Below, in pieces: positions 1 through 8,328 of a DNA stretch of 64,000 nt; within the stretch, counting starts at the first letter, position 1, and the number at the start of each line of letters is the position of its first letter. The stretch is taken from NCBI GenBank assembly GCA_001717545.1, contig CP017039.1:2728001-2792000 (forward strand), given 5' to 3'. Made by a program: the position numbers and the translations under genes. Source of the DNA: Anaerolineaceae bacterium oral taxon 439 (GTDB lineage: Bacteria > Chloroflexota > Anaerolineae > Anaerolineales > Anaerolineaceae). The notes beneath the pieces were generated by a model. That model was not told where the DNA came from and did not search any database. It saw nothing but the letters and a program-made list of their open reading frames with translations.

Positions 1-1179
1 GACGCGCTGGCGACGAGTACCCCGCCGATTCATCTTGCGCCAACGCCGGTAACGGCCCAGACCGCGGTCGATATTCTTGACGTCCGCATGATCGACGGCG
101 GGATTGGCTGGGCAATCGCCCATCTCCCGAACGGAATCGGCAAGCTAATTGTCCGGACCGTCGACGGCGGGGAGACCTGGGAAAACGTAACGCCGCCGGA
201 GCTGATTTACGATAACCTCGGACGGAACCTCGAACCCGCCGCTTACTTCATCGACGCGAATCAGGCGTTTATCCTTTACTGGGAGACCGATCGCTGGACG
301 CCCGAACGCGGCGTACAGGTCTACCGGACGCGCGACGCGGGGGCGAGCTGGACCCCGTTTGACCTTCCGATCGAAGGGTACACGCTCCAACAATTCAGCG
401 ACGTCAAAATCCGTTTTCTGACGCCGCAGTTCGGCTGGATTTTCGCGACGCTGAGCCGGACCTCCGATCTTCAATTCGTCGGGCTGTACACGACCGTCAA
501 CGGCGGCGACAGCTGGAACATGATGATTTCCTCCGATTCAACCAACATGCCGCCGAAAGGAATTAAAAATGGCGCGGTTTTCCGAAACGCCGCCGAAGGC
601 TGGATCAGCGGAACGAATCCGAGCGACTCGCCGGGAACGATGCTGTATCAGACGAAAGACGGGGGGAACAGGTGGGCGGCGGTACCGCTTCCCGACCCGG
701 TCGGGGACGGCGTTCCGTCCGACCTGTTCACCAGCGGGATGTATTCCTGCGAGATGTCCGTTCCGGTTTTTGTCGATATTCTTTATCAGTACGCCTGGTC
801 GCGGGTCGCCTGCCGCGGGGGATCGATCGACGGCCAGATCGCTTTTGTGTACTGGACATACGACAGCGGCGCGACCTGGCTTTCCTATAAACTCCCGGCC
901 GCAGTCGGTCACCTGACCTTTTACGGGATTTATCAGGGCTGGTACTCCGTTCCGAACGACGGCGAAGATCCGTCGTTCCCGTTCAAAATCCTGACGACGC
1001 AGGACGGCGGCTCAACCTGGATGACGATCGCCAATACCGCGTGGGACAGCAGGCTTCAATTTATCACGCCGGCGATCGGGTTCGGGATCGTCGATTTTCA
1101 GGGGCGCGCTGCGTTCGTCAAGTCGACAGACGGCGGTTATAACTGGGTCCAGTCGTTCCCGATGCTGAATCCGGATTAA
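1..1179 (+). CDS. BNR/Asp-box beta-propeller protein (5' end outside window)
   Basis: The reading frame is open from base 1, so the true start lies upstream; an in-frame ATG at 88 is internal. The protein carries seven Asp-box-like motifs of the form D-x-G-x-x-W, for example VDGGETW near base 160, then near 330, 500, 655, 865, 1000 and 1130, spaced as in a seven-bladed propeller. Related families are the Ycf48-like photosystem assembly factors and sialidase-type BNR proteins. The Asp-boxes lie on turns and are structural, so they do not give an activity. The Pro/Thr-rich stretch at the very start (residues 5-20) looks like a linker after a signal or lipoprotein segment, which would make it extracytoplasmic. 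That is inference. No catalytic sialidase residues were recognised. Stop is TAA. Confidence 0.7.
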   Translation, partial: DALATSTPPIHLAPTPVTAQTAVDILDVRMIDGGIGWAIAHLPNGIGKLIVRTVDGGETWENVTPPELIYDNLGRNLEPAAYFIDANQAFILYWETDRWTPERGVQVYRTRDAGASWTPFDLPIEGYTLQQFSDVKIRFLTPQFGWIFATLSRTSDLQFVGLYTTVNGGDSWNMMISSDSTNMPPKGIKNGAVFRNAAEGWISGTNPSDSPGTMLYQTKDGGNRWAAVPLPDPVGDGVPSDLFTSGMYSCEMSVPVFVDILYQYAWSRVACRGGSIDGQIAFVYWTYDSGATWLSYKLPAAVGHLTFYGIYQGWYSVPNDGEDPSFPFKILTTQDGGSTWMTIANTAWDSRLQFITPAIGFGIVDFQGRAAFVKSTDGGYNWVQSFPMLNPD

Positions 1180-1265
1180 ATAGGGAAGATCCGCACAGCC
1201 TCCGGCTCTCCGTTGGCGCTTCGCTGCTTCTCCACTGATGTACCTTAAGAATTCCGAAAGGCCGG

Positions 1266-2489
1266 TCAGCAGATCCAGTAATAATTCGTCCATCCGATCC
1301 AGAGCAGCGTCTGGATCACGGCCAGCGCGGCGCAGAGCCAGCGGAACGCTTCTTCATTACGGATCCGCAGCGACGCGAAAATCGCCGCTGGGAAAACGAC
1401 GAGCGTATACCGCGTCATCGAATACATCAGCCCTGACGCGCCATACGCCAGCATCAAGCCGGTCGCGTAAACGGCGTATGCGCGGAGCGTCTTCTCCCGC
1501 CAGATCGCCCATGCGCTGATCGTCAGGTACGCGAGGAACGCCGCCCGATCGAGGATCGCGAGCTGCGGCGACGGATCGCGCAGCGCGTCGATCGACTCGC
1601 GAAGAATCCCGATCGGGCTGACCGTCCCGCGCGCCCAGGCTTTCTGAGCCATGAAGAAGGCGAAAAAATTCCCGGTCTTCAGGTAAAGCGTGAAAAAATG
1701 CGCCGCGATCGCCAGCGGGACGAGAAGGAACCACGTCCAGCGCCAGCCCAGTCTCCGAAAATCCCACTCGCGCCGCGACATGTAAATCCAGGCCGGAACA
1801 AGAACGATCACGAATCCGTTCGCCCGCGTCAGCGCCGCCAGCGCCGCGAAAACCGCCGACAGCGCCCATCGGTCCCGTTCCGCCGCGACGCAGACGCACA
1901 GGCTCAGGAAGAAAAATAAACTTTCCGTGTAGAACGCGGAAAAAATATACGCCGCCGGAAGACAGACCGTCAGCAGCGCCGTCCGTCCGGCGACGGCTTC
2001 CTCGCCGGTCAGGCGCAGCGTCAATGCATACAGCAGCACAATCGACGCAAAGAAGCAGAGATTCGAAATCGCCAACCCCGCCGTCAGCAGCAGAGCGGGC
2101 GATTGAACCGAAGACGGGAGCCAGACCGTCAGCAGCCTGACCAGATCTGGATAGAGCGGAAAAAACGCCATGTTCGAGTAGGCGTTCCCCAGCGATTCTC
2201 CCGCGCTGTAGCCGCCGCCGGCGATCGATAAATACCAGGACGAATCCCAGCGGCACCACATGTCGATCAGCCAGCGCGGGGTGAACTGAAATCCCTGATC
2301 GATATAGCGCTGGTACGTCGGGTTTTTCGGATAATAATTCGCGATCCAGCCCGCCAGGATCAGGAGCAGCCGCGATCCCAGCGCCAGCGTCAGCAGCCGC
2401 CGGACCGTCCGTCCATGATCCTTTGCCCATGCGATATAACGGCCCCGCCCTCCATAAGGCGTCGTCGAATCGCAACGTTCCTCCGTCAT
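1266..2489 (-). CDS. PIG-V-like integral membrane mannosyltransferase
   Basis: Polytopic membrane protein of about 407 residues. Near the N-terminus it has WDSSWYLSIAGGGY followed by FFPLYPDLVRLL, the pattern of PIG-V/Gpi18-like mannosyltransferases, which move a sugar from a polyprenyl-phosphate donor on the outer face of the membrane. The frame is open to 2675, but I chose the ATG at 2489 because GGAGG (2495-2499) sits five bases upstream. The ATGs at 2522 and 2504 lack such a site. It diverges from the HAD gene, with about 110 bases between the chosen starts. Substrate is unknown. Three further glycosyltransferase-like membrane proteins occur in this window. Confidence 0.7.
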   Translation of the reverse strand: MTEERCDSTTPYGGRGRYIAWAKDHGRTVRRLLTLALGSRLLLILAGWIANYYPKNPTYQRYIDQGFQFTPRWLIDMWCRWDSSWYLSIAGGGYSAGESLGNAYSNMAFFPLYPDLVRLLTVWLPSSVQSPALLLTAGLAISNLCFFASIVLLYALTLRLTGEEAVAGRTALLTVCLPAAYIFSAFYTESLFFFLSLCVCVAAERDRWALSAVFAALAALTRANGFVIVLVPAWIYMSRREWDFRRLGWRWTWFLLVPLAIAAHFFTLYLKTGNFFAFFMAQKAWARGTVSPIGILRESIDALRDPSPQLAILDRAAFLAYLTISAWAIWREKTLRAYAVYATGLMLAYGASGLMYSMTRYTLVVFPAAIFASLRIRNEEAFRWLCAALAVIQTLLWIGWTNYYWIC

Positions 2490-2598
2490 TTCTTCCTCCG
2501 TCATGCTCATCAGTTTTTCCATTGTACCAAAGCGCGCGAACGCATGCGGTTGGCTATAATAAAGGAAATTCAACGGAATCCGATTGGAGATCATTTTT

Positions 2599-3336
2599 TT
2601 GAAACCGATGACCCTTTTTTTTGACCTGGGGAACACGCTTTTGTACAGTCTGGACCCCGGCGATGAGAATATCAAAATTGCCTGCGTCCATGCCGCCGCC
2701 GCGTTCGCCGAGCTCGGATACCTGATCCGGCCGAACGATCTCGCCGCCGCCCATTATCACAACCTGACCCGATATTACGCGATCCGGGACGGGGACCATA
2801 TCGAGCATAGCGCCGAGCAGATTTTCATACAGACGCTTGAAGAGTTCGGGTTCACGGATTTACCAGCGAAGGATATTCATGCCGCGATCCAGGCTTTCTA
2901 CGCGTATACGCAATCCAACTGGTATCTTATCGACGGCGTACCCGAGCTTCTCGGGAAGCTTCGCCAGAAGGGGCATACGCTCGGGCTGATTTCGAACGCC
3001 AGCTCGATTCAGGATGTCCTGACGCAGCTCCAGTCGCATCGGCTCAGCGATTTTTTTACGTCGGTCAATATCTCGGCCGCGATCGGATTCAGAAAACCGC
3101 GCCGGGAGATTTTCGAGGCCGCGCTGAAAAACGCCGGGGTCGAAGCCGGGGACACCGTCATGATCGGAGATACGTTTATCGCCGATATTCTCGGCGCGAA
3201 ACGGATGGGGATGCGGGCTGTTTGGGCGACGCGGTACGCGAAAACCGATCAGGTTATCCTTCCCGACGTTCACGCGGATTTCCTGCTGGACGATATTACG
3301 TTATTAGAAGAAGTTCTTGACCTGATGATCCGCTAA
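2599..3336 (+). CDS. HAD superfamily hydrolase
   Basis: Haloacid-dehalogenase-type phosphatase, about 245 residues. Motif I is FFDLGNTLL with the nucleophilic Asp, motif II is ISNAS, the motif III lysine lies in FRKPRREIF, and motif IV is MIGDTFIADILGA. The region between residues 15 and 110 is a helical cap of subclass C1. The second Asp of the usual DxDxT is Gly, as in the common DLGN-type HADs, so this alone does not mean inactivity. The start is TTG at 2599, because GGAGA (2586-2590) lies eight bases upstream; the ATG at 2608 is the alternative. TATAAT at 2555-2560 is a plausible -10. The last four bases overlap the convergent mutM gene. Substrate is not predictable. Confidence 0.8.
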   Translation: MKPMTLFFDLGNTLLYSLDPGDENIKIACVHAAAAFAELGYLIRPNDLAAAHYHNLTRYYAIRDGDHIEHSAEQIFIQTLEEFGFTDLPAKDIHAAIQAFYAYTQSNWYLIDGVPELLGKLRQKGHTLGLISNASSIQDVLTQLQSHRLSDFFTSVNISAAIGFRKPRREIFEAALKNAGVEAGDTVMIGDTFIADILGAKRMGMRAVWATRYAKTDQVILPDVHADFLLDDITLLEEVLDLMIR

Positions 3337-4166
3337 ATCAGGGGCGGCTGGCAGCGGGGGCAGAAATGCGTTCCGCGCTGACCGACGACGATCCGCTCGA
3401 TTTCAGCCCCGCAGCGCGGACAGGATTCGCCTTTTTTACCATAGACGCTGAAATAATTCTGAAAATCGCCGCCGCGATAGACCCAATCGAAACTGGCGCC
3501 GTTCCGGCGGATCCCTTCGGAAAGCGTGTCCTGAATCGCGCGCCGGAGCGCCTCAATCCGTTCGATCCCCAGCCCGGCAACGCGGTTCGCCGGCGTTTGT
3601 GGATGAATCCCCGCGCGAAAAAGCGCTTCGTCCGTATAAATATTGCCCAATCCCGCGATAAACCCCTGATCGAGGAGAAGCGATTTAACCGGCCGCGCGC
3701 TTTTCGTGAACCCGACGCGCAGGTAGTCCGCCGTCAGCGCCCCTGAAAGCGGTTCGACGCCCAGCTTCGCGAGAATCGTTTCCGGACCCTGCGTCAGCCA
3801 GATCCGCCCGAATTTCCGCGGGTCACGGAAAACGAGGCGCTCGCCGTCGACGAAGGTCAGCGAAAAACGGTCATGCCTCCCGATCGCGCCGGTCGCCGGA
3901 ACGGTCCGCAAATCGCCGCTCATGCGCAAATGAATCAGCAGGAAACGGTCGTCGATCCGCAGCATCAGGTATTTTCCGCGGCGGGTCACTTCCGCGACCG
4001 ATTTCCCCACGAACCATGCGGTAAAATCGCCGGCGTCCTGCGCCGCGAGCGTCTTTTCCCAATACAGCGAAGCAAATAAAATCGGACGGTTCAGGATCGG
4101 CGACCCTGTCATCCCGCCCGAGGTTAAGGACTTTACGAAGGTTTCAACTTCCGGTAATTCCGGCAT
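3333..4166 (-). CDS. mutM: Formamidopyrimidine-DNA glycosylase
   Basis: 277 residues, the usual length for Fpg/MutM, which removes oxidised purines such as 8-oxoguanine and nicks the abasic site. The mature N-terminus PELPEVET carries the catalytic N-terminal proline and Glu. RRGKYLMLRI gives the conserved Lys around residue 61. LDQGFIAGLGNIYTDEALF is the helix-two-turn-helix signature. The C-terminal zinc finger is complete: CPRC, sixteen residues, then CPRC. No strong ribosome binding site precedes the ATG, but the MPELPE start is invariant in the family. The gene ends within the last codon of the convergent HAD gene and follows prs closely on the same strand (23 bases), so the two may be cotranscribed. 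Confidence 0.95.
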   Translation of the reverse strand: MPELPEVETFVKSLTSGGMTGSPILNRPILFASLYWEKTLAAQDAGDFTAWFVGKSVAEVTRRGKYLMLRIDDRFLLIHLRMSGDLRTVPATGAIGRHDRFSLTFVDGERLVFRDPRKFGRIWLTQGPETILAKLGVEPLSGALTADYLRVGFTKSARPVKSLLLDQGFIAGLGNIYTDEALFRAGIHPQTPANRVAGLGIERIEALRRAIQDTLSEGIRRNGASFDWVYRGGDFQNYFSVYGKKGESCPRCGAEIERIVVGQRGTHFCPRCQPPLI

Positions 4167-4189
4167 CGGCCGTTTTTTCTGACTGCGCT

Positions 4190-5173
4190 TTATTCGTTGA
4201 ACATGCTCCCGACGGAGACGCCACGGTTGGCCCGCGAAATAACTTCGCCCAGCAGGTAGGACATGGTCAGAACCTGGAGCCGGTTACCGAAAAACGCTCT
4301 CTTCTCGTCCGGAATCGCGACGGTATCGGTCGTGATAAAGCGCTTGACGTCGAGCGCGCCTAACCGTTCGGCCGCGTTCCCCGACAGGATCGGATGAACA
4401 AAGTTGACGTAAACGTCGCGCGCGCCTAATTTTCTGACCAGCTCGATCGCGTTGCACATCGAACCGCCGGTATCGATTTCGTCGTCCGCGAGGATAACGT
4501 CATGACCATTGACCTCGCCGATAATCGAAAGCGCTTCCGTGCCGTCGTTATTGCCGATCCGGCGTTTTTCGATAAAGGCCAGCGGCGTATGCAGCCGTTC
4601 AGCAAAGTTCCTCGCCCGCTTCGCGAAGCCCAGATCGGTCGAGACGACGACCGGATCCTTCATCGTCTTCATCATCGATTTCAGGTTCTCGACCATCTTA
4701 TGATAAGCGGTCAGCGCGTCTCCGGGGATTCCGAAGAAGCCCTGAATCTGTCCGGCGTGAAGATCGACGCACATGTACCGGTCGGCGCCCGCGACTTCGA
4801 TCATGTCGGTCACCAGCCGAGCCGTAATCGGGATCCGCGGCTGATCCTTTTTATCCGACCGCGCGTAGCAGAGATACGGGATCACGGCGGTAATCCGCGC
4901 CGCCGAATCGAGGCGCAGCGCCTGAATCAGCATCAACAGCTCCATCAGGTTGCGATGGACCGGGGCAGAGGTCGTCTGAATCGCGTAGCAGTCCTGCCCT
5001 CGGACGCTGCAGCCCAGCTGAACGAAAAGGTTCTCGTTTTTAAATTCTTTTATCGTCACCGGACAAAGCTTTGTATTCAAATAAGAGGCGATCCCCTGCG
5101 ATAAACCCTGGTTGGACGTTCCACTGAATAACTTAATATCCCCGTACATCAGGTCATGTCGTGTCATAAGCAT
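4190..5173 (-). CDS. prs: Ribose-phosphate pyrophosphokinase
   Basis: Makes PRPP from ribose 5-phosphate and ATP, feeding purine, pyrimidine, His, Trp and NAD synthesis. The 327-residue protein shows the class I landmarks: FSGTSNQGLSQGIA near the N-terminus, YARSDKKDQPRIPITA, the metal-binding DLHAGQIQGFF, the flexible-loop KRRIG, and the PRPP site ILADDEIDTGGSM. The open frame begins at 5218, but I chose the ATG at 5173 because GGGGAG lies six bases upstream; the second ATG two codons later is also possible. Some sites differ from bacterial Prs (ILADDEID instead of VVDDMIDT), so it belongs to a divergent branch. Catalytic motifs are intact. Confidence 0.93.
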   Translation of the reverse strand: MLMTRHDLMYGDIKLFSGTSNQGLSQGIASYLNTKLCPVTIKEFKNENLFVQLGCSVRGQDCYAIQTTSAPVHRNLMELLMLIQALRLDSAARITAVIPYLCYARSDKKDQPRIPITARLVTDMIEVAGADRYMCVDLHAGQIQGFFGIPGDALTAYHKMVENLKSMMKTMKDPVVVSTDLGFAKRARNFAERLHTPLAFIEKRRIGNNDGTEALSIIGEVNGHDVILADDEIDTGGSMCNAIELVRKLGARDVYVNFVHPILSGNAAERLGALDVKRFITTDTVAIPDEKRAFFGNRLQVLTMSYLLGEVISRANRGVSVGSMFNE

Positions 5174-5243
5174 GCGTTTCTCCCCAAACTCCGCAGGATT
5201 CTTGATTTCCCCACTCAATCATCCGTTTTGTGCTTAGAAGAAC

Positions 5244-5252
5244 ATTATAGCA
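5244..5252 (-). promoter_or_regulatory. Extended -10 promoter candidate for prs
   Basis: On the minus strand the sequence reads TGCTATAAT, a TGn-extended -10 element, about 70 bases upstream of the prs start. No good -35 is present, as expected for extended -10 promoters. Confidence 0.5.
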
Positions 5253-5526
5253 CCCGGAAACTGGATGATCGTTTCGGACCGGACAAATCGTTATTTCTAT
5301 AAGGAGATTGTCAGCATATGTAGATTGCAGGACCGCTTACGAATATGGTAGTTTTGACAATTTACAAACTTACATTGACAGCGTTTTGCCTGATTTTTCA
5401 GATCACATCTATTGCAATTCTCTGGTAAAATAGATATATACGTTTCCGACTTTTTCGAACCTGCAGGAAAGGTCGGAGAAAATTCAATTTTTTTACAACT
5501 ATATTTATATAATAATGGAGGCATTT
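5253..5526. other. AT-rich intergenic region
   Basis: No gene recognised. It is clearly more AT-rich than the flanking prs gene. TTGACA-like hexamers occur near 5355 and 5372, and TAAAAT near 5427, but none pair at a 16-18 base spacing, so I do not call a promoter for the gene at 5527. The small open frames on the minus strand have no ribosome binding site or recognisable product. Confidence 0.4.
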
Positions 5527-5826
5527 ATGGCGTATTGCAAGAATTGTGGTCAGGCAATTGATGATAAGGCAGTTATATGTCCAAAATGTGGCGTGCAACA
5601 GCAAACAATTGTCGCCTCAGATGATACAGGCAGCTTCGGATGGGGTCTTCTTGGTTTTTGTTTGCCAGTCGTAGGGCTGATTCTTTTCCTCGTTTGGAAA
5701 GACTCGCGGCCAAAAAATTCGAAAATTGCAGGAAAAGGAGCTTTGATTTCTGTAATTGTTCTGATAGTTGTATATATTGCTATGATCGCGCTCGGCATTG
5801 GTTTTGCTGGTCTTTCCAACCTGTAG
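5527..5826 (+). CDS. Small zinc-ribbon membrane protein
   Basis: 99 residues. The N-terminal MAYCKNCGQAIDDKAVICPK starts a zinc ribbon with two CxxC pairs (CKNC, CPKC), as in the zinc-ribbon and DUF2116-like proteins of many anaerobes. Two hydrophobic segments follow, around residues 40-57 and 72-95, so the ribbon is probably cytoplasmic and anchored by a hairpin of helices. Start ATG 5527 has GGAGG six bases upstream; an ATG four codons earlier overlaps that site. Function is unknown. Low GC and codon use set it apart from prs and the GH38-like gene, suggesting acquisition together with the next gene. Confidence 0.65.
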   Translation: MAYCKNCGQAIDDKAVICPKCGVQQQTIVASDDTGSFGWGLLGFCLPVVGLILFLVWKDSRPKNSKIAGKGALISVIVLIVVYIAMIALGIGFAGLSNL

Positions 5827-5837
5827 TTTTATTCGAA

Positions 5838-5854
5838 TCAACGTTAAACGTTGA
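5838..5854. repeat. Perfect 8+1+8 inverted repeat over a start codon
   Basis: TCAACGTT-A-AACGTTGA, a perfect palindrome with a single central base. It ends on the first base of the ATG of the DUF2085 gene, and no Shine-Dalgarno sequence precedes that ATG. It could be a repressor operator or a hairpin occluding translation. The sequence shows only the symmetry. Confidence 0.6.
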
Positions 5855-6246
5855 TGCTTTTGAAGCGGCTGTTCTATATTTTTGTAAATTTTTCGTATCG
5901 ATGGCTGCCAGTTTTTTTCAGCTGCCATCAGCGGAAAGATCGTTCTTTTTATTATAGAGGTTTTCAATTTCCAATCTGCGCGCGCTGCACGGGTATTCTA
6001 TTTGGCTTCCTTTTGAGTCCAATTTTAGCTATGTCCTTTGCGCCGCCAGTATGGATGTATGTTCTGTTGTTATTGCCGCTATTGATTGATGGGATGATCC
6101 AAAAATTTTCTGTTTACGAAAGCAACAATCCAACACGGCTGATTACCGGAATCTTTTTTGGGATTGCTTGTGCTGGATTGTTGCTTTTATTTTTAGTTCA
6201 TGGATTTACGCAGGGATATCAAATCGGGAAGAAGCTGCAAGGCTGA
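5854..6246 (+). CDS. DUF2085 family membrane protein
   Basis: About 130 residues with at least three hydrophobic segments. The N-terminal half has FFSCHQRKDRSFYYRG followed by FPICARCTGILFGFLL, the CHQ...R...CARCTG signature of the DUF2085 family of predicted membrane proteins of unknown function. The cysteine motifs suggest a metal or redox site at the membrane face, but no activity is established. TTG 5851 or ATG 5854 could start the protein; neither has a ribosome binding site, so translation may be coupled to the zinc-ribbon gene that ends 28 bases upstream. AT-rich like that gene. It ends six bases before the convergent GH38-like gene. Confidence 0.7.
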   Translation: MLLKRLFYIFVNFSYRWLPVFFSCHQRKDRSFYYRGFQFPICARCTGILFGFLLSPILAMSFAPPVWMYVLLLLPLLIDGMIQKFSVYESNNPTRLITGIFFGIACAGLLLLFLVHGFTQGYQIGKKLQG

Positions 6247-6251
6247 CAGAA

Positions 6252-8267
6252 CTACAGTATAAACGCATCACTTACCTTCTCTTCCTCTCCCGGCACGATC
6301 CGCAGCCTGAAGCGGAATCGGCAGTCGTCCTCGAACCACATCGGGAAATTCGTACCCCAGACATTATTATGCAGGTTGAACGACACGCCTTCTCCCAGAT
6401 CCGGCTCATCATTCGTAAAATCCAGCAGCGACGGCGCGCCGGGCGCGACAAGCGGCGCGTCCAACGTCTCAATCTCAATCCGCTTCCGCCCATCCGAACA
6501 GGCGACGCCGGCGCCCACCGCATGCAAATGACGGTTCCCGTTTTCGACAACATCCAGCGGCGAAATCCAGCTTCCCAATTTCTCGAAAGCCCAGTCAGCC
6601 TCCCCCGACCCCGCCGGGTTCACCTGGAACCAGGTTGCCTCGGGTAAGCGGCAGGCCTGCTTCCCGAACCACTGAACTTCAGCGTCGATCGTGCCGCCCG
6701 GTTCGGGGAACGTCCAGCGGAGCGAAAACTCGCGCGGGCAGCCGTACGCTTCAACAGCCTTCGGATCGCCTTCCAGAAGAAAGAGAACTTCGCGCCCGCG
6801 GCGCCAGGCCGACTTCACGACCGGCCGCCAGAAGCGCGATTCCGCGCCCGCCCGTTCGATCCCCGGCTTCCCGAAATCGTCGCCTGACCAGCTTTTAACC
6901 CGCTCGGACGGCAGGATGTATTGATCGAGGAACCGCTCATAATCGCCGGCAGAGAACGTCTGGTACCGGAGCGCTCCGATAAGATGATCCCCATCGGCAA
7001 CAACCGCGCCGCTTTCTTTCATCGCATATCCCAAAATCGCGCCGGATTCCGGATCAAAGCGGACCGCCGCTCCGCCCAGGCTGAGTTCATGCCCCGGATC
7101 GAACGATTCCCAGTCCGTCAGGTCAGCCTTTCGCGGACGAATCGCCGCTAATTCCCGCTTCGCTTCGTCATAGTATGGCGTCCCGGCTAACGCGCTGACC
7201 GCCGCCGGGATATAAGCGCGCTGCTCCGCCCAGGAAGCCTCAAATTTACGGAACTTCTCGCCAGATCGCGCCGCCTGAAACGACGCTGCGGCGTAATGGT
7301 CATAGTCGGCTAAGAACGTTTTCTCGTCCAATCCCCATGTATGCTCCGGGATCATCATCAGCCCACGTTCGAAACGATCGATCGAGTCGAGCTCATCCGC
7401 CTTCGCGTTTGCCCGCCAGGTCTTCCGAAGCCGAAGCAGGGCGCGGTACTCTGCGACTTTCAACGGATCGGTCCCAACGCCATGAATCCAGCTGTCGCCG
7501 ATTTCCTGCGTAACGACCGGGAGCGATTCCCGAAACGGGATGAGCGCCCCGGCGAACCGGTCCAGCGTCGAGGCCGAAGCGTCCGCGTTCGGGAACGCTT
7601 TTCGCACGTTCGCATAAATCTCCGCAACGCCGCGCTCGTCCGGCGGCCCAAAGTTATCGGAAGAATGCCCAAAGCAGAGCGCTTCCTTTCCGTCCGGCGT
7701 CGGGAACGCGTTCCCATATCCGCTTTCGTAAAGCAGGATTACCTCGGCCCCTTCGGGCGAACGCCAGCGGAAAAGCGGAGGCACGGACGGAACCGTCGAT
7801 CCCGGATTCACGCCGATCTGGAGGAACTGGATCCCGAATTCCGCGAGAAGCGGAAGAATCCCGCGCGTATGCCCCGGGACGTCGGTAAATTTCGCCGCGA
7901 TCGTTCGCTGTCCGAACCGCTCGTCCAATCGGCGGGAGAGCGATAAACCGGTCCGGAATAAATCCGCGTCCATCAATTCGGAATGCGTCGTGAACGGGAG
8001 CCCGTGCCACGCAATATCGCCGGCAAGGATCCCGTTTTCCATCTCCTTCCGGGCTTTCGCGTCCGCATTTTCAAGATATTCGAATATCAACCAGGATCCC
8101 GTCGTCCAGATAAAACGGTTCGGCGAATCCGTTTCCCGGCTCCGCCGCGCTAAAGCCAGCGCGTTCGGAATGAATCGATCAAAATACTGTTTCCGGATCG
8201 ACGCGGCCATATCCGTAAAGCCGACGTCGAGATGCGTTTTGAAAATAATATGAATTCTCTGCGCCAT
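6252..8267 (-). CDS. GH38-like glycoside hydrolase (DUF5054 type)
   Basis: About 671 residues. The N-terminus IHIIFKTHLDVGFTDMA resembles the His-x-Asp zinc-site strand of the alpha-mannosidase (GH38) deacetylase-like barrel. Further on are FTDVPGHTRGILPLLAEFGI, a candidate metal-binding or acid segment, and EHTWGLDEKTF, with the His of the third barrel motif. The C-terminal 250 residues are beta-rich, as in the GH38 sandwich. This is the DUF5054 branch rather than a standard mannosidase, so the sugar is uncertain. The start at 8267 is chosen because AAGGA lies just upstream. The gene diverges from a GPH sugar symporter only about 60 bases away, supporting a joint role in sugar utilisation. 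No signal peptide, so it acts inside the cell on imported oligosaccharides. Confidence 0.75.
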   Translation of the reverse strand: MAQRIHIIFKTHLDVGFTDMAASIRKQYFDRFIPNALALARRSRETDSPNRFIWTTGSWLIFEYLENADAKARKEMENGILAGDIAWHGLPFTTHSELMDADLFRTGLSLSRRLDERFGQRTIAAKFTDVPGHTRGILPLLAEFGIQFLQIGVNPGSTVPSVPPLFRWRSPEGAEVILLYESGYGNAFPTPDGKEALCFGHSSDNFGPPDERGVAEIYANVRKAFPNADASASTLDRFAGALIPFRESLPVVTQEIGDSWIHGVGTDPLKVAEYRALLRLRKTWRANAKADELDSIDRFERGLMMIPEHTWGLDEKTFLADYDHYAAASFQAARSGEKFRKFEASWAEQRAYIPAAVSALAGTPYYDEAKRELAAIRPRKADLTDWESFDPGHELSLGGAAVRFDPESGAILGYAMKESGAVVADGDHLIGALRYQTFSAGDYERFLDQYILPSERVKSWSGDDFGKPGIERAGAESRFWRPVVKSAWRRGREVLFLLEGDPKAVEAYGCPREFSLRWTFPEPGGTIDAEVQWFGKQACRLPEATWFQVNPAGSGEADWAFEKLGSWISPLDVVENGNRHLHAVGAGVACSDGRKRIEIETLDAPLVAPGAPSLLDFTNDEPDLGEGVSFNLHNNVWGTNFPMWFEDDCRFRFRLRIVPGEEEKVSDAFIL

Positions 8268-8328
8268 ATTTTTCCTTTTTTTGCCGTCTGATTCATGTAT
8301 AATGAAATTATATTCCCGGAGGACTGGA

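Noticed and set aside
2599-3336. Loss of the second Asp in HAD motif I (DLGNT) as a sign of inactivity
   Set aside because: DLGN-type motif I is frequent in functional HAD proteins, so I did not treat it as unusual.
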